Shown: one piece after another, positions 17,845 through 29,408 of the stretch
How positions within the stretch are numbered: position 1 is the first letter of the stretch
Layout of the letters: each line of letters opens with the position of its first letter
From: Rossellomorea marisflavi
Lineage (GTDB): Bacteria; Bacillota; Bacilli; Bacillales; Bacillaceae_B
Length of the DNA: 64,000 nt
Direction of reading: 5' to 3'
NCBI RefSeq assembly: GCF_001274775.1
Contig: NZ_LGUE01000001.1
Coordinates: forward strand, 313,302-377,301
Position numbers and translations under genes: made by a program
The notes under the pieces: model-generated
What the model was told of the DNA's origin: nothing
Databases searched by the model: none
What the model saw: only the letters and a program-made list of their open reading frames with translations

Positions 17845-18987
17845 ATGAATAGAATCTACTTGGATCATGCGGCAACATCCCCCGTTCACCCTGAGGTGAT
17901 CGAGGAGATGATGACGGTCATGCAGGGAACGTTCGGTAATCCGTCGAGCATCCATTCATTCGGCAGGGAAGCACGCTCCATCGTGGACCGCTCCCGTTCC
18001 ATTGCTGCAGCATCGATTCACGCAGACCATAATGAGATCATCTTCACTAGTGGCGGTACGGAGGCCGACAATATGGCCATCATCGGCGCTGCCATGAAGA
18101 ATCGGGAGCTCGGGAACCATATCATCACCACTGAAATCGAGCATCACGCCGTTCTCCATACATGTCAGCATCTTGAACAACAGGGGTTTGAGGTGACCTA
18201 TCTACCCGTTGATGAGACAGGAAGGATCAGTGTGGATGCCGTGAAGGCCGTCCTGCGTGAAGACACGATCCTAGTCACCATCATGTTCGGGAATAACGAA
18301 GTGGGGACGATCCAGCCCATCTCCGAGATCGGACATCTCCTGAAGGACCACCAGGCCCTCTTCCATACGGATGCGGTGCAAGCCTATGGACTCCATGAGC
18401 TGCATGTAGGCGAACTGGGTGTCGATCTTCTTTCCGTTTCAGGACATAAGATCAACGGACCCAAAGGGGTGGGGTTCCTCTATTGCAGGAAGGATGTGGA
18501 CATCCTCCCCCTCGCACACGGCGGTGAACAAGAGAGGAAGCGCCGCGCAGGAACGGAAAATGTCCCTGGAATCGCCGGACTTGCCAAGGCCATTGAAATA
18601 GCCTCTTCATCCATGGAAGAGAAGCGCAATCGATACGCAGGATTTAAAGAGATCCTCAAGGGGAACCTCGATGAATCCGGTATTTCTTATGAGGAAAACG
18701 GATCGCTTGAGCACGGGCTTCCTCATGTGCTAAACTTGAGCTTTGCCGGCACGGATGTCGAATCCATGCTGGTGAATTTCGATATGTCAGGAATCGCCGT
18801 ATCAAGCGGATCTGCTTGTACGGCTGGATCAATAGAACCATCTCATGTCTTGGTGGCGATGTTTGGAGGAGACTCGGAGAAGATCCGTAACTCCATCCGC
18901 TTCAGCTTCGGACTCGGGAACACGGAAGAAGACATCGTGCGGGCCGCAGATGAAGCGGTGAAGATCATCCATCGCCTCACGACATGA
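17845..18987 (+). CDS. iscS: Cysteine desulfurase (YrvO/IscS type)
   Basis: 380-residue PLP enzyme that moves sulfur from cysteine to acceptor proteins. Internal aldimine Lys in SGHKINGPKGVGFLY near residue 203; catalytic Cys loop SSGSACTAGSIEPSH near 325; His in TTEIEHHAVLHT near 100. The gene starts 12 bp after cymR and is followed by mnmA, so it probably feeds sulfur directly to tRNA 2-thiouridine synthesis, as shown for YrvO in B. subtilis. Confidence 0.95.
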   Translation: MNRIYLDHAATSPVHPEVIEEMMTVMQGTFGNPSSIHSFGREARSIVDRSRSIAAASIHADHNEIIFTSGGTEADNMAIIGAAMKNRELGNHIITTEIEHHAVLHTCQHLEQQGFEVTYLPVDETGRISVDAVKAVLREDTILVTIMFGNNEVGTIQPISEIGHLLKDHQALFHTDAVQAYGLHELHVGELGVDLLSVSGHKINGPKGVGFLYCRKDVDILPLAHGGEQERKRRAGTENVPGIAGLAKAIEIASSSMEEKRNRYAGFKEILKGNLDESGISYEENGSLEHGLPHVLNLSFAGTDVESMLVNFDMSGIAVSSGSACTAGSIEPSHVLVAMFGGDSEKIRNSIRFSFGLGNTEEDIVRAADEAVKIIHRLTT

Positions 18988-19015
18988 AGAAGGAAAGATA
19001 AGGGAGGTGGCATAG

Positions 19016-20129
<1,114 letters not shown>

Positions 20130-20131
<2 letters not shown>

Positions 20132-20377
20132 AGAAAAGCGGAGGGGGCTGGATCTGGGGCGACAAGCATAAGAGGGGAAAGCCGGAAAGGAGTTCTGTGC
20201 CTTTATGGCTTTCACAGCTTATGACCTCGAGCCCCAAGCCTCCGGAGCTGGACAAAGAAAAGCGGAGGGGGCTCGCCCTGGGGCGACAAGCATAAGAGGG
20301 GAAAGCCGGAAAGGAGTTCTGTGCCTTTATGGCTTTCACAGCTTATGACCTCGAGCCCCAAGCCCCCGGAGCTGGCC
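20130..20377 (+). repeat. Two tandem copies of a 124-bp palindromic element
   Basis: Copies at 20130-20253 and 20254-20377 differ by only a few bases (around the first 25 bases and near the end). Each unit folds back on itself: GGGGC..CATAAG near the left pairs with CTTATG..GCCCC near the right, and GAAAGCC with GGCTTTC inside. It starts at the mnmA stop codon. REP-like elements of this look are scattered in Bacillaceae genomes. It would form two large hairpins in the 3' end of the mnmA transcript. Confidence 0.9.
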
Positions 20378-20405
20378 AAGAACAAAGGACTTGCCCACCA
20401 CAATA

Positions 20406-20447
20406 ATGGACTGAAAAGAAGGCCATTCTTCTATCAGTCCATTTTTT
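20406..20447 (+). terminator. Terminator after mnmA
   Basis: ATGGACTGA / TCAGTCCAT stem with T6 tail, downstream of the tandem repeat. Confidence 0.85.
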
Positions 20448-20533
20448 GTTGGGGAAGAGAATGACCCGGCCGATGTGGTATACTACTACCATCATCGGTT
20501 ACATACTAGACGAATTTTAAGAGGTGTTTTCAT

Positions 20534-21205
20534 ATGGATAAAAATGCAAAAGGAATTGAACTTCTTCAACAGGGGAAGGTGGAAGATGCCGTTCAGATCT
20601 TCACTGAAGCTATCGAGGAGAACCCGACGGACCCGGTAGGCTACATCAACTTCGGGAATGTCCTTATGTCTGTTGGCGATCCGGAAAAAGCGAAGCGCTT
20701 TTTCGAGCGTGCGATGGAAGTCGACCCTGAAGCTGGGGCAGCTTACTATTCACTCGGTACGCTTCACTTCAATCAAGGGGAGTATGATCATGCGAAAGAC
20801 CAGTTCGAGCGTGCCATCAAAAAAGGGATGGAGAATGCGGACGTCCACTTCATGCTGGGCATGAGCCTCTCACAGCTCGATCAGCCGAAGCTTGCCCTGC
20901 CATATTTCCAGCGTAGCGTCGAACTGAATGATCAGGATGTTGAAGCCTTCTTCCAATTGGGCCTTTCCCTTGCAAAAGTGGAAGCTTATACGGAGGCGAT
21001 TGAGGTTTTTAACAATGTGCTATCACTTGATCCGGAACATGCGGATGCCTATTACAACCTCGGCGTCGCCAATCTGGTCCATGAAAGCAATACAGATCAA
21101 GCGCTTGTCTTCTTCCATAAGGCCATCGAGCTTCAACCAGACCATGAGCTTGCCCAGATGGGTGTGGCGACGGTGGAAATGATCAAGAAAGAAGAGAGTG
21201 AATAA
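20534..21205 (+). CDS. yrrB: TPR-repeat protein (YrrB)
   Basis: 223 residues made of about six tandem tetratricopeptide repeats (for example PVGYINFGNVLMSVGDPEKA and AAYYSLGTLHFNQGEYDHA). A protein-protein scaffold with no catalytic motif and no signal peptide. It is thought to sit between MnmA/YrvO and RecD2 in Bacillus gene order; the partner is not known. An extended -10 (TGGTATACT near 20477) lies upstream and an AAGAGGTG ribosome site is 8 nt before ATG. Confidence 0.9.
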   Translation: MDKNAKGIELLQQGKVEDAVQIFTEAIEENPTDPVGYINFGNVLMSVGDPEKAKRFFERAMEVDPEAGAAYYSLGTLHFNQGEYDHAKDQFERAIKKGMENADVHFMLGMSLSQLDQPKLALPYFQRSVELNDQDVEAFFQLGLSLAKVEAYTEAIEVFNNVLSLDPEHADAYYNLGVANLVHESNTDQALVFFHKAIELQPDHELAQMGVATVEMIKKEESE

Positions 21206-21222
21206 CCGGGGGGTTCGCTGAA

Positions 21223-23592
21223 TTGAGCCAGCAAGACTCTTTACAATTATTTGGAGATGAAGAACTGTACGTCAAAGGGCGCCATCTTGTCACGATCTTC
21301 CACAATGAAGACAATATGTACAGTGTCGTGCGCATCAGGGTGGAAGAGACCAATGATGAGGGCTACAGTGATAAAGAAGCCGTTGTAACGGGACATTTCC
21401 CGAAGCTTCATGAAGAAGAAACCTACTCTTTTTTCGGTCGCTTTCAGGATCATCCGAAGTTCGGCACCCAGTTTCATGCCGATCATTTCAAGAAGGAGAT
21501 CCCCCAGTCCAAACAAGGGATCGTCCACTATTTATCAAGTGATTTGTTCAGTGGGATCGGGACGAAGACGGCTGAAAAGATCGTGGAACACGTAGGTGAA
21601 AATGCCATCACCAAAATCCTTGAGAATCCATCGGTCCTCGACGAGGTGCCGAAGCTTCCGAAGGAAAAGGCAAAGACCATCTTTGATACATTATCCGAGC
21701 ATCAGGGACTTGAGCGCGTCATGATCATGCTCAACGATTTCGGTTTCGGACCGCAGATTTCCATGAAGATCTACCAGGCCTATAAAGAACAGGCACTGGA
21801 GATCATCCACAACAATCCCTATAAGCTGGTGGAAGATATCGAAGGGATCGGTTTCACCCGTGCAGACGAACTAGGTTCGAAGATCGGGATCACAGGCAGT
21901 CATCCCGACAGGATCAAAGCAGGCTGTTTGTATACGTTGGAGCAGACGTGCGTGAAACAGGGTCATGTGTACCTTGAGGCGGAAGAACTCATTGTGAGCG
22001 TGAAGGACCTGCTGGAAAAGAGTCAGTCCGCACGCATCGAATTCGAGGAGATCTCTGCCCAGGTCGTGGCGCTGGAAGAGGAAGGAAAAGTCGCCGGTGA
22101 GGGGACGAAGATTTACACCCCTTCCCTTTATTTCTCCGAAAAAGGCATTGTCACGAATATCGAGAGGATCCTTGCCCAGACCGATTATGAGGATCAGTTC
22201 CCCCAATCGGAATTCCTCCTTTCCTTAGGGGCATTGGAGGACCGCCTGGGCGTGCAGTATGCCCCCTCGCAGCGTGAAGCCATCGAAACGGCACTCATGA
22301 GCCCGATGCTCCTCTTGACGGGAGGGCCTGGTACGGGGAAGACCACCGTCATCAATGGGATTGTCGAACTGTATGCCGACCTTCATGGCTGTTCACTCGA
22401 TCCGAAGGAATACAAAGATGAGCCGTTCCCGGTGCTTCTTGCTGCCCCGACGGGAAGGGCCGCCAAACGGATGACGGAGTCGACGGGACTGCCTGCCATG
22501 ACCATCCACCGCTTGTTGGGCTGGAATGGAAAAGAAGGTTTTCAGACAGACGAAGAGAGGGCCATCGAAGGAAAGCTGCTGATTGTCGATGAAGTATCGA
22601 TGGTGGATACATGGCTTGCCCATCAGCTCCTCAAGGCCCTGCCTGAAAATATTCAGGTGATCTTCGTGGGCGATGAAGATCAGCTTCCATCCGTCGGACC
22701 GGGACAGGTGCTGAAGGATCTATTGGAATCGGGACGGGTGCCGACAGTGAGATTGACGGATATCTACCGCCAGGAAGAAGGCTCTTCCATCATCGACCTT
22801 GCCCATCAAATGAAGGCAGGACGTTTGCCGCATGACCTTGTGAAGCAGCAGAAGGACCGTTCTTTCTTCCCTTGCCGGACCCATCAGATCACCGAAGTGG
22901 TTCAGAAAGTGGTGGAAAACGCAAAGAAGAAAGGCTTCACACCGAAGGATATTCAGGTTCTTGCCCCGATGTACAGAGGGCCAGCAGGCATCGACCGGTT
23001 GAACGTCCTTCTCCAGGAAATCTTCAATAAGAATGATGGAACGAGGAAGGAAATCGCCTTCGGGGATGTGAAATACCGGATCGGGGACAAAGTACTTCAA
23101 CTTGTCAACCAGCCCGAGAACAATGTCTTCAACGGGGACATCGGTGAAGTGGTTTCCATCTTTTACGCAAAGGAAAACACGGAAAAGCAGGATATGGTCA
23201 TTGTTTCTTATGAAGGAACGGAGGTCACCTATACCCGTCAGGATCTCGGACAGATCACCCATGCTTACTGTTGCTCCATCCATAAATCCCAGGGAAGTGA
23301 GTTTCCCATCGTCATCCTTCCGGTGGTGAAAAGCTATTACCGTATGCTGAGGAGAAACCTTTTATACACGGCCATCACCAGGAGCAAACAGTTCCTCATC
23401 CTGTGCGGGGAAGAGGATGCGTTCCGTATGGGCGTCGAACGGGAAGAGGATATCATAAGGAAGACGACCCTGAAGGAAAGACTTCAAACAATGGAAGACA
23501 GTGTGCCGGAAGACGATGCACCGATCGACTTGATGAAGGTGGACCCCATGATCGGGATGGAGGGCATCACACCGTATGACTTCATGACGTGA
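21223..23592 (+). CDS. recD2: ATP-dependent 5'-3' DNA helicase RecD2
   Basis: 789-residue SF1B helicase of the long RecD2/YrrC form that works without RecBC in repair and fork progression. N-terminal OB-like domain, helix-hairpin-helix segments (LFSGIGTKTAEKIVEHVG near 110; DIEGIGFTRADELG near 208), Walker A GGPGTGKTT near 368, motif II DEVSMVD near 455, and the C-terminal SH3/motif VI region AYCCSIHKSQGSEF near 685 with AITRSK. TTG start 21223, 17 bp after yrrB, so they are co-transcribed. Confidence 0.96.
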   Translation: MSQQDSLQLFGDEELYVKGRHLVTIFHNEDNMYSVVRIRVEETNDEGYSDKEAVVTGHFPKLHEEETYSFFGRFQDHPKFGTQFHADHFKKEIPQSKQGIVHYLSSDLFSGIGTKTAEKIVEHVGENAITKILENPSVLDEVPKLPKEKAKTIFDTLSEHQGLERVMIMLNDFGFGPQISMKIYQAYKEQALEIIHNNPYKLVEDIEGIGFTRADELGSKIGITGSHPDRIKAGCLYTLEQTCVKQGHVYLEAEELIVSVKDLLEKSQSARIEFEEISAQVVALEEEGKVAGEGTKIYTPSLYFSEKGIVTNIERILAQTDYEDQFPQSEFLLSLGALEDRLGVQYAPSQREAIETALMSPMLLLTGGPGTGKTTVINGIVELYADLHGCSLDPKEYKDEPFPVLLAAPTGRAAKRMTESTGLPAMTIHRLLGWNGKEGFQTDEERAIEGKLLIVDEVSMVDTWLAHQLLKALPENIQVIFVGDEDQLPSVGPGQVLKDLLESGRVPTVRLTDIYRQEEGSSIIDLAHQMKAGRLPHDLVKQQKDRSFFPCRTHQITEVVQKVVENAKKKGFTPKDIQVLAPMYRGPAGIDRLNVLLQEIFNKNDGTRKEIAFGDVKYRIGDKVLQLVNQPENNVFNGDIGEVVSIFYAKENTEKQDMVIVSYEGTEVTYTRQDLGQITHAYCCSIHKSQGSEFPIVILPVVKSYYRMLRRNLLYTAITRSKQFLILCGEEDAFRMGVEREEDIIRKTTLKERLQTMEDSVPEDDAPIDLMKVDPMIGMEGITPYDFMT

Positions 23593-23739
23593 GACTGGAA
23601 ATGGTTTCAGCTCATGATTCGTCTCATTCGGTTCAAACTAGGAAGGAGCGTTCGAACATTCTTCGCCTTTCAAGTATAACTTTTTGCTCGCAGGGCCATG
23701 ATGGTAAGGATAAAACCGTAGAACGAGGTGAATCCTGCC

Positions 23740-23925
23740 GTGAAATGTCCGAACTGCCAAAGCAAAGATATAGGGAAAATCGGCATCAATCAGTTTTATT
23801 GCTGGGGATGCTATATCGAATTATCCCTGTCCAAGGGAGTCATCCACACCCATCAGGTGGAGGAAGATGGCTCACTGAGTTCGCTTGATGATCTGTTTGA
23901 CGAGGAAGAACGCCAACTTAGCTAG
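23740..23925 (+). CDS. yrzR: Small zinc-ribbon-like protein (YrzR-like)
   Basis: 61 residues from GTG 23740 (GAGGTG 9 nt upstream; a GTG at 23728 overlaps that site). An N-terminal CPNC...CWGC pair of Cys motifs suggests a zinc ribbon, and the tail is acidic (SLDDLFDEEER). Placed just before yrzQ-like and yrrI-like genes as in B. subtilis; the symbol rests on this order. Function unknown. Confidence 0.75.
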   Translation: MKCPNCQSKDIGKIGINQFYCWGCYIELSLSKGVIHTHQVEEDGSLSSLDDLFDEEERQLS

Positions 23926-23940
23926 GGAGAGGTGTTTTTC

Positions 23941-24072
23941 ATGAACAGGACGTTTTCATCGATCGTTGGGTTCGGGGCAGGCATCGCCGCGTCCATCTAT
24001 TCCCAAAGGTCCAATATGTTGAATCGTAAGCAAATGAAGAGATTCCGCAAACAAGTGAAGAAGCTCTTCTAG
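23941..24072 (+). CDS. yrzQ: YrzQ-family small protein (DUF3918 type)
   Basis: 43 residues: MNRTFSSIVGFGAGIAASI then a basic tail (MLNRKQMKRFRKQVKKLF). A short hydrophobic Gly/Ala-rich N-terminus with a Lys/Arg-rich C-terminus is characteristic of this Bacillus family. GAGAGGTG ribosome site upstream, strong terminator downstream. Likely a small membrane-associated peptide of unknown role. Confidence 0.8.
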   Translation: MNRTFSSIVGFGAGIAASIYSQRSNMLNRKQMKRFRKQVKKLF

Positions 24073-24082
24073 AAAATACCTC

Positions 24083-24109
24083 AAAGGTCCGGCAATTGCC
24101 GGACCTTTT
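24083..24109 (+). terminator. Terminator after yrzQ
   Basis: AAAGGTCCGGCA / TGCCGGACCTTTT compact hairpin. Confidence 0.85.
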
Positions 24110-24164
24110 CTCATGACTAAAACCTCCCTGCTTCGGCACACTACATAAAAGGGAGGGACCTTTC

Positions 24165-25250
24165 ATGGCTACCAATTATGCGAAATGGCTTTACCGATTA
24201 ACCATTGCCTTTGTCGCTTCATTGCTCTTATATATACTTTTTCTGTTGAAGCCGGTATGGCACCCCGTCCTTGACGTATTCTTTTTTGCGGCATTGCCGT
24301 TTATCATCGGAGCGTTCATTGCGTATCTGCTCCATCCCGTGGTGGAGAAACTTCATGAACTTGGGATTCACCGTGGGATCGCCATCCTTCTTATTTACCT
24401 GCTCTTTTTTGGAAGCATCGGGTGGGGGATTTATAAGGGGACGCCGGCCATCATCCACCAAATCGACGATTTATCTAAAAATGCTCCAGTACTGACCGAT
24501 CAATACAACCGCGGGCTCACCTATATCCAATATAAGACCGCCGCGTGGCCGGAAGGCATCCAATCCATGCTCGATAAGCGGATCAATGGGCTGGAAGCAT
24601 GGGTGACGGGCCTTGCAACCGTCGTCCTGGCCATCCTGATGAAGTTCATGAATTCCCTTCTAATCATTGCCATCATCCCGTTCGTATCCTTTTATCTGCT
24701 GAAGGATGTGGTGAAGGTCAAAAGGTTCTTTATCCGGCTCACTCCCCGCAAGTGGAGAGAAAGCAGCGCAAGTTTCCTAAGGGACGTGGATGCTTCCCTA
24801 GGCGGTTATATCCGTGGGCAGCTCCTGGTCTGTTTGATCATTTTCGGTGTATCGACGTCGGCACTTTGGCTCATCGGAATGAAATATCCCCTTATCCTTG
24901 GCCTGATCATCGGGGTGACCAATGTCATCCCCTATTTCGGACCGATCATCGGGGCCATTCCGGCAGTGCTTGTGGCAAGCACGATATCCCTTCACATGGT
25001 GATTTACGTGGTGATCATCGTCTTGATCCTGCAGTTCCTCGAAGGGAATATCCTGTCTCCCCTGATCGTCGGGAAGACGCTGCATATGCACCCCCTCTTC
25101 ATCATGGGCGCTTTGATCATCGGCGGTGAGGTCCAAGGTGTGATCGGCATGATCGTGGCAGTACCGGCCCTTGCCATCATCAAGGTCGCCATATTGCACG
25201 GCCGGACGCATTTCATCCATTCCCGTCAAAAAGAAAAGAAGGGACATTGA
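24165..25250 (+). CDS. yrrI: AI-2E family transporter (YrrI)
   Basis: 361-residue membrane protein of the PerM/AI-2E transporter superfamily. Two N-terminal hairpins of membrane helices, a soluble loop of about 70 residues, then the conserved pattern GYIRGQLLVCLIIFG, GVTNVIPYFGPIIGAIPAVL and LEGNILSPLIVGKTLHMHPL. Members export signals or ions; substrate cannot be assigned here. The alaS promoter overlaps its stop codon. Confidence 0.9.
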   Translation: MATNYAKWLYRLTIAFVASLLLYILFLLKPVWHPVLDVFFFAALPFIIGAFIAYLLHPVVEKLHELGIHRGIAILLIYLLFFGSIGWGIYKGTPAIIHQIDDLSKNAPVLTDQYNRGLTYIQYKTAAWPEGIQSMLDKRINGLEAWVTGLATVVLAILMKFMNSLLIIAIIPFVSFYLLKDVVKVKRFFIRLTPRKWRESSASFLRDVDASLGGYIRGQLLVCLIIFGVSTSALWLIGMKYPLILGLIIGVTNVIPYFGPIIGAIPAVLVASTISLHMVIYVVIIVLILQFLEGNILSPLIVGKTLHMHPLFIMGALIIGGEVQGVIGMIVAVPALAIIKVAILHGRTHFIHSRQKEKKGH

Positions 25251-25275
25251 CAAACCCTTCGATTATTTTTATAAT
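25247..25275 (+). promoter_or_regulatory. Promoter of alaS leader
   Basis: TTGACA (25247-25252), 17-bp spacer, TATAAT (25270-25275): full consensus at both hexamers. Confidence 0.9.
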
Positions 25276-25282
25276 CCAACAT

Positions 25283-25518
25283 ATACATTCAAAAATGATG
25301 AAGGAACGAGTACGTCATAGTCCATTGAGAAGAGAGGGCATCCCCCAGGCTGAAAGGATACCCGGATGAAGGATGACGGAAGGCTGATCCGGAGTGCAGG
25401 AGAACCCTGCCGTATGGCCGCGTTAAGGCGTATTGAGGGATGGATAAGAACGTTTATCCATAACCAGGGTGGTACCGCGAGTTAGCTCTCGTCCCTGATC
25501 AGGGATGAGGGCTTTTTT
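25283..25518 (+). promoter_or_regulatory. T-box leader, alanine-type, of alaS
   Basis: AGTA motif near 25308 and the helix CGTCAT/ATGACG define the specifier loop. The following GGAAGGCT puts an Ala codon GCT at 25383-25385, the likely specifier (a one-base shift would read GGC, Gly, so this rests on alaS being downstream). Conserved T-box AGGGTGGTACCGCGAG at 25466-25481; terminator hairpin with T6 at 25484-25518. Confidence 0.92.
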
Positions 25519-25558
25519 GTATTCTTTTTTATGTACATATTCAAAGGAGGAACTATTG

Positions 25559-28183
25559 ATGAAAACATTGACAGGAGCCGAAATTCGGCAAAAGTTCCTG
25601 GATTTCTTCCAGGAAAAGAACCATGGTGTGGAGCCGAGTGCTTCGCTGGTCCCGCATGAGGATCCATCACTTCTATGGATCAATAGTGGAGTCGCAACGC
25701 TCAAAAAATATTTTGATGGACGTGTGATCCCTGAAAACCCAAGGATCGTGAACGCACAAAAATCGATCAGGACTAATGATATCGAAAACGTGGGGGAAAC
25801 GGCCCGTCACCACACATTCTTCGAAATGCTCGGGAACTTCTCCATCGGCGATTACTTCAAGGTGGAAGCCATCGAATGGGCATGGGAATTCCTGACGAAA
25901 GAGGAATGGATCGGATTCGATCCTGAAAAGCTTTCCGTAACGATTCATCCTGAAGATCATGAAGCATTCGATATCTGGCATACCAAAGTCGGAGTACCGG
26001 CAGAACGCATCATCCGAATCGAGGGGAACTTCTGGGATATCGGGGAAGGACCAAGCGGACCGAACACGGAGATCTTCTATGACCGCGGCCCGGAATACGG
26101 GGAGGACCCAAATGATCCTGAACTGTATCCAGGCGGGGAGAATGACCGTTATCTTGAGGTGTGGAATCTTGTGTTCTCGCAGTTCAACCATAATCCTGAC
26201 GGGACGTACACCCCGCTTCCGAAGAAAAACATCGATACCGGTATGGGCCTAGAGCGTATGGCGTGCGTGGTCCAAGGCGTGCCGACGAACTTCGATACCG
26301 ACCTCTTCATGCCGATCATTTCGGCTACAGAAGGTATGTCGGACAGTAAATACGGCGTGCGCAAAGAAGACGACAAAGCATTCAAAGTCATTGCCGATCA
26401 TATCCGGACAGTGGCATTTGCCATCGGGGACGGGGCCCTTCCTTCCAATGAAGGACGCGGTTATGTACTGAGACGTTTGCTCAGAAGGGCTGTGCGCTTC
26501 GCGAAGCAGATCGGCATCAATCGTCCGTTCATGTTCGAGCTCGTTCCGGTCGTAGCGGAAGTGATGGTCGACTTCTATCCGGAAGTGAAGGAAAAGACCG
26601 AGTTCATCCAAAAAGTGGTGAAGAACGAGGAAGATCGCTTCCATGAAACGCTGAACGAAGGATTGCACATCCTTTCCAACGTGATGAAAGAACAAAAAGC
26701 AGCTGGCAGCACCGTCATCCCAGGTAAAGATGTTTTCAGATTGTATGACACGTACGGTTTCCCTGTTGAGCTCACAGAAGAGTATGCAGAGGAAGAAGGA
26801 TTGAGCCTTGATCAAGCAGGCTTCGAGTCGGAAATGGAAGCGCAGCGCGAACGTGCACGCTCCGCCCGTCAGGACGTGGGCAGCATGCAGGTCCAAGGCG
26901 GCGTTCTCAGTGATGTGACGGTGAAGAGTGAATTTGTGGGCTATTCGAATCTTGAAGCAACGGCTACCGTCCTCGAAGTCATCGTGGGAGATGAGCGTCA
27001 GCCAAAGGCCGACAAGGGGCAAGAAGTGCAGTTCATCCTGGATGAAACCCCGTTTTATGCTGAAAGCGGCGGGCAGATCGGTGATAAGGGTTATCTCTTT
27101 GCCGATGGGGTAAAGGTGTTTGTAAGAGACGTCAAAAAGGCTCCAAACGGGCAAAACCTTCACTCGGGTATCGTAGAAGAAGGATCCCTTCTCAAGGGTA
27201 CGGAAGTGAAAGCCATCGTTTCGAGGGAATCCCGCAAGAAAGTCGAAAAGAATCACACGGCCACCCATCTTCTCCATCAAGCATTGAAGGATGTACTCGG
27301 GGAACATGTCAATCAGGCAGGGTCGCTCGTTGAACCGGACAGGCTGCGATTTGACTTCTCCCACTTCGGTTCCATCACGGAAGAAGAAATGGAAAAGATC
27401 GAACAGATCGTCAACGAAAAAGTATGGCAGGCCCTTCAAGTCAACATCGAACAAAAGACCCTGCAGGAAGCAAAAGCGATGGGTGCCATGGCACTATTCG
27501 GTGAGAAATACGGGGATGAAGTGCGCGTCGTTTCCATCGGCGACTATTCCCTGGAACTATGCGGTGGCTGTCATGTAGGCAATACCTCTGAGATCGGCCT
27601 CTTCAAGATCCAGTCAGAAGGCGGTATCGGAGCAGGCACGAGAAGGATCGAAGCTGTGACAGGCGAAGGGGCATACCGTGTCCTGAATGACCAGGTTTCC
27701 CTTTTGAAGGAAGCGGCTTCCAAGCTGAAGACCAATCCGAAAGAAGTGACGGTCCGCGTCGAATCCCTTCTGCAGGAAATGAAAGAACTTCAGAAAGCGA
27801 ATGAATCATTGGCGGCAAAATTGTCCAACATAGAAGCAGGAAACCTGACCGATCAAGTGAAAGTCGTGGATGGAGTCAATGTCCTGACGGCAAAAGTCGG
27901 AGGCGGCGACCTGCGCAACATGATGGATGACCTGAAGCAAAAGCTGTCCTCCGGTGTGATCGTCCTTGCTTCTGCCAATGGCGACAAAGTCAACATCATC
28001 GCAGGTGTGACGAATGATCTCGTCAAAGAAGGCTATCACGCAGGCAAGCTCGTGAAGGAAGTCGCTACACGCTGCGGCGGAGGCGGCGGCGGACGTCCGG
28101 ATATGGCCCAGGCAGGCGGAAAAGATGCATCAAAACTTGATGATGCCCTTCAATTTGTAGAAGAATGGGTTAAATCCGTTTAA
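25559..28183 (+). CDS. alaS: Alanyl-tRNA synthetase
   Basis: 874 residues. Class II catalytic core ([29 protein letters not shown]), editing domain with HTATHLLHQ (near 565) and CGGCHVGNT (near 665), and a C-terminal coiled-coil/DHHA1 domain ending [16 protein letters not shown] 25559 follows AAAGGAGG by 9 nt; the in-frame ATG at 25505 lies inside the leader terminator. Regulated by the T-box leader in response to uncharged tRNA-Ala. Confidence 0.97.
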   Translation: MKTLTGAEIRQKFLDFFQEKNHGVEPSASLVPHEDPSLLWINSGVATLKKYFDGRVIPENPRIVNAQKSIRTNDIENVGETARHHTFFEMLGNFSIGDYFKVEAIEWAWEFLTKEEWIGFDPEKLSVTIHPEDHEAFDIWHTKVGVPAERIIRIEGNFWDIGEGPSGPNTEIFYDRGPEYGEDPNDPELYPGGENDRYLEVWNLVFSQFNHNPDGTYTPLPKKNIDTGMGLERMACVVQGVPTNFDTDLFMPIISATEGMSDSKYGVRKEDDKAFKVIADHIRTVAFAIGDGALPSNEGRGYVLRRLLRRAVRFAKQIGINRPFMFELVPVVAEVMVDFYPEVKEKTEFIQKVVKNEEDRFHETLNEGLHILSNVMKEQKAAGSTVIPGKDVFRLYDTYGFPVELTEEYAEEEGLSLDQAGFESEMEAQRERARSARQDVGSMQVQGGVLSDVTVKSEFVGYSNLEATATVLEVIVGDERQPKADKGQEVQFILDETPFYAESGGQIGDKGYLFADGVKVFVRDVKKAPNGQNLHSGIVEEGSLLKGTEVKAIVSRESRKKVEKNHTATHLLHQALKDVLGEHVNQAGSLVEPDRLRFDFSHFGSITEEEMEKIEQIVNEKVWQALQVNIEQKTLQEAKAMGAMALFGEKYGDEVRVVSIGDYSLELCGGCHVGNTSEIGLFKIQSEGGIGAGTRRIEAVTGEGAYRVLNDQVSLLKEAASKLKTNPKEVTVRVESLLQEMKELQKANESLAAKLSNIEAGNLTDQVKVVDGVNVLTAKVGGGDLRNMMDDLKQKLSSGVIVLASANGDKVNIIAGVTNDLVKEGYHAGKLVKEVATRCGGGGGGRPDMAQAGGKDASKLDDALQFVEEWVKSV

Positions 28184-28266
28184 CTCCCTGTCAAAGTGGT
28201 GTACAATGGTTGTAGCGATTAACAATTCGGTTGTCAAAAAGACAAGCCTGAAGAGAGGTGCCAATG

Positions 28267-28533
28267 ATGAGTTCTTTTGACAAAACGATGCGATTTGATT
28301 TTTCCGAGGAGCCGTTTGAACATGATGTGAAGGAAGTCCTCCTTCAAGTCCATAATGCACTTCAGGAAAAAGGGTACAATCCGATCAATCAAATCGTAGG
28401 GTATTTACTTTCCGGAGATCCCGCGTACATTCCAAGGCATCAAGATGCCAGGAATATCATCCGACGCCTTGAGCGCGATGAAATCATCGAAGAATTAGTC
28501 AAATCGTATTTGAAACAGCATAAAGAGGGATAA
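28267..28533 (+). CDS. yrzL: IreB-family regulatory protein (YrzL)
   Basis: 88-residue UPF0297/IreB protein ([16 protein letters not shown]... [17 protein letters not shown]). In Enterococcus the family member IreB is a substrate of the PASTA kinase IreK linked to cephalosporin resistance. ATG 28267 is best spaced from GAGAGGTG; ATG 28264 is the alternative. Start of the operon with ruvX and yrzB (3-bp gap to ruvX). Confidence 0.93.
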   Translation: MSSFDKTMRFDFSEEPFEHDVKEVLLQVHNALQEKGYNPINQIVGYLLSGDPAYIPRHQDARNIIRRLERDEIIEELVKSYLKQHKEG

Positions 28534-28536
28534 CAC

Positions 28537-28953
28537 ATGCGCACTATGGGATTGGATGTCGGCTCGAAGACCGTGGGTGTCGCCATCAGCGATGCCTTCG
28601 GCTGGACGGCCCAGGGAATCGAAACCATCAAGATAGACGAAGAGAAGAATACGTTCCGGCTCGACAGGATCAAGGAGCTCGCAGAAGAATATGAAGTGAG
28701 CAAGGTCGTCGTCGGCCTGCCGAAGAATATGAACAATACCATCGGTCCCCGCGGGGAAGCTTCCCAGGCATATGGAGAGCTTGTGCGTACAGAGCTCGGT
28801 GTACCCGTCGTCTTTTGGGATGAACGGCTCAGTACGATGGCTGCCGAAAGGGTTCTGCTTGAGGCAGATGTGAGCAGGAAGAAGCGTAAGAAGGTAATCG
28901 ACAAAATGGCTGCCTCCATGATCCTTCAGGGATTCTTGGACAGTCAAAAATAA
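28537..28953 (+). CDS. yrrK: YqgF/RuvX-type putative pre-16S rRNA nuclease
   Basis: 138 residues, RNase H-like fold. [16 protein letters not shown] at the N-terminus holds the first catalytic Asp; [10 protein letters not shown] and [17 protein letters not shown] carry the other conserved acidic residues. The family was first named as a Holliday-junction resolvase; in E. coli the homologue trims the 5' end of 16S rRNA. Position between yrzL and yrzB is conserved in Firmicutes. Confidence 0.95.
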   Translation: MRTMGLDVGSKTVGVAISDAFGWTAQGIETIKIDEEKNTFRLDRIKELAEEYEVSKVVVGLPKNMNNTIGPRGEASQAYGELVRTELGVPVVFWDERLSTMAAERVLLEADVSRKKRKKVIDKMAASMILQGFLDSQK

Positions 28954-28968
28954 TGAGGTGTATTTAAA

Positions 28969-29256
28969 ATGGAACATGGCGAAAAACAAATCACAGTAGT
29001 AGACGAACAAGGAAACGAACAGCTTTGTGAAGTCCTCTTCACATTCGAATCAGATAAATTCAACAAATCATACGTCCTGTATTATCCACTTGGAGCAGAC
29101 GAAGATGATGAAGAAGAAATCGAAATCCACGCTTCTGCATTCCTGCCTGGAAACGAAGGCGAAGAAGGCGAATTGCAGCCGATCGAAACAGAAGATGAGT
29201 GGGACATGATCGAGGAAATGCTCAACACATTCCTCGAAGATGAAGAAATGGAATAA
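28969..29256 (+). CDS. yrzB: DUF1292 protein (YrzB)
   Basis: 95 residues, very acidic (runs such as [15 protein letters not shown] near 43). Small soluble DUF1292/UPF0473 protein that always follows yrzL-yrrK in bacilli; no known activity. Strong terminator downstream. Confidence 0.92.
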   Translation: MEHGEKQITVVDEQGNEQLCEVLFTFESDKFNKSYVLYYPLGADEDDEEEIEIHASAFLPGNEGEEGELQPIETEDEWDMIEEMLNTFLEDEEME

Positions 29257-29270
29257 GGATTTCTCACATG

Positions 29271-29322
29271 CAGGGGCCGGTGAAGGGAGAAAACTCTCTC
29301 CTTTTTACCGGTCCCTGTTTTT
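29271..29322 (+). terminator. Terminator of yrzL-yrrK-yrzB
   Basis: Long stem CAGGG.CCGGT..GGGAGA / TCTCTCC..ACCGGTCCCTG with T5 tail. A -10 TATAAT for the next gene follows at 29340-29345. Confidence 0.85.
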
Positions 29323-29408
29323 CTTTGTGCAAAATATTGTATAATGGTGGAGATGATGTCGAAATCAATGTCGGATATCCCGCTTTTTGCTCGAAAGGGG
29401 GAATGGTT